Positions 1 through 6,156 of a DNA stretch of 6,156 nucleotides are shown piece by piece. A model generated the notes under the pieces. That model made no database searches. It was not told the DNA's origin and was given only the letters and a program-made list of their open reading frames with translations. The DNA comes from Bacteroidota bacterium (GTDB taxonomy: Bacteria > Bacteroidota > Bacteroidia > Chitinophagales > Chitinophagaceae): assembly GCA_023396345.1 (NCBI GenBank), contig JAEWWO010000024.1, forward strand, positions 1 to 6,156, in the 5' to 3' direction. Position numbers and translations under genes: made by a program. The stretch's first letter is position 1; every line of letters starts with the position of its first letter.

Positions 1-3889
<3,889 letters not shown>

Positions 3890-3895
3890 TGAAAA

Positions 3896-3901
3896 CCTTT
3901 T
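3896..3901 (-). promoter_or_regulatory. Shine-Dalgarno-like site of the kelch mutarotase gene
   Basis: On the minus strand AAAAGG overlaps the TAA stop of the lyase and lies seven bases before the ATG at 3889. It is the only purine-rich site with ordinary spacing among the gene junctions of this window. Its overlap with the upstream stop suggests that ribosomes finishing the lyase could reinitiate on the mutarotase. This fits the ATG at 3889 as the start. Confidence 0.5.
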
Positions 3902-4847
3902 ATTGCGCTACCTCTAATTCTCCGTTCAGATGCATGCGTGCATTTTCAAGACTTTGGAAAAACCTTACTTCTTCAAGGTATTGCTTCAATTCATATTCCT
4001 GCTCTCTGCTGAGCGCTGTAAGCGGCAAGCGGCAAGGACCAAGGTCATAACCTAAAAACCCGATAATTTTCTTTTGCGTAGGAATAGGTGAATATTTTAC
4101 TAAAGCTCTTATCATCTGTATACTTTCATATTGAACGGCTCCTGCCTCCTCAATTCTGCCCTGCTTAAAAAGATCAATTATTTTTAAATAAAGGGGCGCT
4201 GCAAAACTGTAAGTACTGCCAATGGCTCCTTTTGCACCTACACTTAAAGCAGTTAACAGCATCTCATCGTAGCCGTAAAGTATATCGTACTTTCCTTGTT
4301 TGTAATGCAGACATGACTGAAATTCATGCATGGTAGTGGCTGTGTATTTTATACCTGCTAAATTTGGGATCTTTGTTTCTGCCAGCTTTAAAAATTCCAG
4401 CATATCTATGGCTATACCGGTAAGCGCAGGCATATGATAATAATAGAACGGCAGAAGAGGTGCAGCTGAAGCAATCTCTGCCATGCAGTCTACCAGGTTG
4501 CCCACAGACGAGGGTTTGAAATAAAATGCAGATACTGATGATATGGCATCTGCGCCTATCTGCTGTGCATGAGCCGCAAGCTTCTTACACTCCTTCAATG
4601 AAGAATGCCCTACGTGTACGAACACCAGGATCCGTTTATTTACAACCTTTACATAAGTTTCTGCTATTGCCATTCGTTCTTCTATGGAAAGGCTCAGCCC
4701 TTCTCCATTCGTACCACAAATAAAAACGCCTTTTACTCCATCTCCGATCAATTTTTCTACAACAGGCGAGATGAGGCTTAAGTCCAGCTCGCCCTGTTCA
4801 TTAAACGTGCTGAACGTAGCAGCAATTATTCCTTCTACTTTTTTCAC
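3900..4847 (-). CDS. nanA: N-acetylneuraminate lyase (sialic acid aldolase)
   Basis: This is a 315-residue class I aldolase of the DapA/NanA TIM-barrel family. It should split N-acetylneuraminate into N-acetylmannosamine and pyruvate in the cytoplasm, and no signal peptide is present. The pyruvate loop is GTNGEG at residues 45-50. The catalytic tyrosine fits Y137 in YHMPALTG and the Schiff-base lysine fits K167 in GIKYT. The sialic acid lyase signatures GYDE (192-195) and GSTY (210-213) favour this activity over dihydrodipicolinate synthase. GTNGEGLSLS and the block LPFYYYHMPALTG recall vertebrate NPL, which from memory has GTTGEGLSLS and LPFYYYHIPALTG. The start is GTG at 4845-4847; an in-frame TAA two codons upstream excludes an earlier start, and the next ATG is at codon 59. 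The gene sits 16 bases after the sialidase and 10 bases before the mutarotase. Related KDG or hydroxy-oxoglutarate aldolases are possible alternatives, but motifs and neighbours both point to sialic acid. Confidence 0.93.
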   Translation of the reverse strand: MKKVEGIIAATFSTFNEQGELDLSLISPVVEKLIGDGVKGVFICGTNGEGLSLSIEERMAIAETYVKVVNKRILVFVHVGHSSLKECKKLAAHAQQIGADAISSVSAFYFKPSSVGNLVDCMAEIASAAPLLPFYYYHMPALTGIAIDMLEFLKLAETKIPNLAGIKYTATTMHEFQSCLHYKQGKYDILYGYDEMLLTALSVGAKGAIGSTYSFAAPLYLKIIDLFKQGRIEEAGAVQYESIQMIRALVKYSPIPTQKKIIGFLGYDLGPCRLPLTALSREQEYELKQYLEEVRFFQSLENARMHLNGELEVAQ

Positions 4848-4866
4848 TTTTTATTTTTTATTTTTA
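4848..4866 (-). promoter_or_regulatory. A-tract leader upstream of the GTG start of the sialic acid lyase
   Basis: On the coding strand the gap between sialidase and lyase is three adjoining units of one T followed by five or six A residues, running directly into the GTG. The first unit includes the sialidase stop codon. No Shine-Dalgarno sequence is present. A-rich, unstructured leaders are known to support initiation in Bacteroidota, and such a leader may compensate for the weak GTG start. The sequence is seen directly; its role is inferred. Confidence 0.45.
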
Positions 4867-6024
4867 GAATATCCATTTTGTATCTATTTTTTTCAGCACT
4901 AAGCTGTAGGTAAATCCTTTGTTGTTTTTGGTATTTGTTTCATAGAGGCAATAAACATTTCCTTTTTTATCAACTGCCAGGTCGCTGTAGCCGGAAGCGC
5001 CGGGATTCAACACTTTTTTTAAAGGCCAGGTTTTCCCGTCATCCAAAGAAACCTTGGCGGTCAGGTTTTGGCGGGGATGTTTTTCTATATGCTCGCTATC
5101 CGGATTGATAAACAACAAAGCATGCTTCCTGTTTTTTTTCAGCGACACAATACTTGCCATACAGGTAGGATCGAACAGCTCCTCTGCAAAGCGTACATTA
5201 CTCCACTGATCAATTCCACTTTTACTTGTACTGAATGCACGCCTTTTAACAGCAGACGGATTACGTATACTTAACAATACGGAACCATCGGAGAGCAACA
5301 CAGGCATGCTTTCATTGGGGTCTTTTATTTCCCGGGAATTATCGGCAACAATTTCACCTCTTTGCCATGTTTTGCCATAGTCATCGCTATAAATGGTAGA
5401 TACGCATGAAGGATGATGGCTGCGGCGTGGTGTAAGCTTCGCTGAATTAGCCAGCCAAACAGCAGCAAGCAATCTTCCGTTTTTCATTTGAATACCGTGC
5501 CCCGGCCCGGGAGCAAGTACCTTCCAATCGTACTCCGGTTTAAACCTGTCAAAAGCGTAAGTGATCTCAACGGGCTGTGACCAGCTTCGTCCATCATCGT
5601 TTGAAACAATGTGGTATGCCCTGGCATAATCTTTCTGGTATAACAAATGTATTGCACCCCGATCATCAACAATAGGCGTGGGGTTGCCTACTGGTGCGCC
5701 TTTCATTCGATCTAAAATTTGTATGCCGGCCCATGTTTTACCTCCATCGACACTTCTTCGCATAATAAGGTTCATGTCGGCCCAGTCGCTGGCAGAGCCT
5801 ATCCTTCCTTCGCAAAAAGCCAACAGCGTGCCTTTATTCGTAGCTACTAAAGCGGGAATACGTGTTGAAGCGTAGGTCTCGTCGGGTTGAAACACTACTA
5901 CATCTTCTGTAGCATTAGTTGCGTCTGTGGCCTTTTGGATGCTGCAGGATAAGAATAACACACAACAAATAATAATTAGCTCTATCCAGTATCTCATTTT
6001 CATTTCTTTTATAAATTCTATCAT
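4864..6024 (-). CDS. nanH: GH33 exo-alpha-sialidase, lipoprotein
   Basis: This gene predicts an exo-sialidase (neuraminidase, GH33) that releases terminal sialic acid from glycans. The 386-residue product has a lipobox, LFLSC, with the lipidated cysteine at residue 27, so it is probably membrane-anchored in the periplasm or on the surface. The RIP motif is at residues 55-57, and the arginine triad fits R55, R254 (SIRN) and R318 (HPRQN). The acid/base residue fits D80 in SDWADMNLIMRRS, aligned by hand to the human NEU2 Asp. The Tyr/Glu pair fits Y346 (GYSDL) and E238 (NESMP). Four Asp boxes are visible at about 91-98, 141-148, 213-220 and 326-333. The catalytic set looks complete. There is no room for the N-terminal lectin-like domain of larger Bacteroides sialidases, so this is a single-propeller form. 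The start is uncertain: ATG codons at 6024, 6003 and 5997 all keep the signal peptide. Linkage preference cannot be read from the sequence. Confidence 0.95.
   Translation of the reverse strand: MIEFIKEMKMRYWIELIIICCVLFLSCSIQKATDATNATEDVVVFQPDETYASTRIPALVATNKGTLLAFCEGRIGSASDWADMNLIMRRSVDGGKTWAGIQILDRMKGAPVGNPTPIVDDRGAIHLLYQKDYARAYHIVSNDDGRSWSQPVEITYAFDRFKPEYDWKVLAPGPGHGIQMKNGRLLAAVWLANSAKLTPRRSHHPSCVSTIYSDDYGKTWQRGEIVADNSREIKDPNESMPVLLSDGSVLLSIRNPSAVKRRAFSTSKSGIDQWSNVRFAEELFDPTCMASIVSLKKNRKHALLFINPDSEHIEKHPRQNLTAKVSLDDGKTWPLKKVLNPGASGYSDLAVDKKGNVYCLYETNTKNNKGFTYSLVLKKIDTKWIF
6004..6010 (-). promoter_or_regulatory. Possible A-rich ribosome binding site for an internal sialidase start
   Basis: On the minus strand the seven bases AAAAGAA directly precede the ATG at 6003, which is codon 8 of the longest sialidase frame. 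Beginning there would give a conventional lipoprotein signal (MKMRY, then a hydrophobic stretch, then FLSC) and drop seven residues, two of them acidic (MIEFIKE). The ATG at 6024 is preceded by AATATTTATA, which has no purine-rich site. The spacing of AAAAGAA to its ATG is very short for a true Shine-Dalgarno pairing, and Bacteroidota often initiate without one. This is therefore only a hint that the start is at 6003. Confidence 0.3.
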
Positions 6025-6040
6025 TATAAATATTATCAGC

Positions 6041-6156
6041 TTATGGTCTTTTTCTGTAAACTACTATTCCTTCGCGGGGGCTTTCAACACCGCCTTCTCC
6101 AACAATTATAACTGTGCCATCATCCAACGCCACAGCATCTAGGAAACCTATGGGGG
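6041..6156 (-). CDS. C-terminal end of an unidentified protein (partial, 5' end outside window)
   Basis: Reading the minus strand in from the right edge gives an open frame of 37 codons followed by TAA at 6041-6043. The visible peptide begins PIGFLDAVALDDG and ends GIVVYRKRP. The segment LDDGTVIIVGEGG is a strand-turn-strand pattern with a DG turn, of the kind that often closes a blade of a beta-propeller, but this is weak evidence and I do not recognise the family. The stop codon is 16 bases before the longest start of the sialidase, so the gene is probably in the same operon. Its neighbours make another sialoglycan enzyme or a second BNR-type propeller plausible, but that is inference from context only. 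The frame is supported by its fit to the edge, its lack of stops and its spacing to the next gene. Its start, length and function cannot be seen here. Confidence 0.6.
   Translation of the reverse strand, partial: PIGFLDAVALDDGTVIIVGEGGVESPREGIVVYRKRP

Noticed and set aside
3890..3899. Lyase and mutarotase as a fused or overlapping pair
   Set aside because: A clear TAA ends the lyase, followed by ten bases and an ATG with its own lipoprotein signal, so these are two separate genes.
5484..5672. A 62-codon minus-strand frame inside the sialidase gene
   Set aside because: It overlaps the well-supported sialidase in another frame and shows no recognisable motif, so it is a shadow frame.
6025..6040. 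A promoter between the partial gene and the sialidase
   Set aside because: The gap is only 16 bases of A/T-rich sequence, and I could not find the spaced TTG and TAnnTTTG elements of a Bacteroidota promoter there.

Overview
The window looks like a piece of a Bacteroidota chromosome, most likely an environmental or host-associated relative of the Chitinophagaceae, Sphingobacteriia or Bacteroides groups. The lineage is inferred from gene content, two lipoprotein signal peptides, low GC and A/T-rich leaders with few Shine-Dalgarno sites. No marker gene fixes it. Every supported gene lies on the minus strand, so transcription runs from the right edge to the left edge. The five reading frames are separated by only 10 to 16 bases, the pattern of one operon cut at both ends by the window. 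No stretch over 300 bases lacks a gene, and I see no RNA gene, mobile element, CRISPR array or terminator.

In order of transcription the layout is as follows. First comes the last 37 codons of an unidentified protein (6041-6156). Next is a GH33 exo-sialidase lipoprotein (4864-6024) with the arginine triad, acid/base Asp, Tyr/Glu pair and four Asp boxes. Then comes an N-acetylneuraminate lyase (3900-4847), a class I aldolase starting at GTG and closer in motif to vertebrate NPL than to E. coli NanA. It is followed by a six-bladed kelch lipoprotein of the NanM sialic acid mutarotase type (2807-3889), whose blades are in a rotated order relative to E. coli NanM. Last is a secreted LacZ-type GH2 beta-galactosidase (1-2795), open at the left edge and lacking about the last 100 residues. 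It is a continuous frame when read on the minus strand from the ATG at 2795.

Together these genes suggest a pathway for dismantling sialylated glycans. The surface or periplasmic sialidase would release sialic acid, the lipoprotein mutarotase would speed its change of anomer, and the cytoplasmic lyase would split it into ManNAc and pyruvate. The beta-galactosidase would then remove the galactose exposed under the sialic acid. Transporter, ManNAc epimerase, amino-sugar kinase and SusC/SusD genes are not in the window, so they must lie outside it or elsewhere in the genome. The most unusual points are the circularly permuted mutarotase, the eukaryote-like lyase with a GTNGE pyruvate loop, and a marked fall in GC over the last third of the beta-galactosidase gene.
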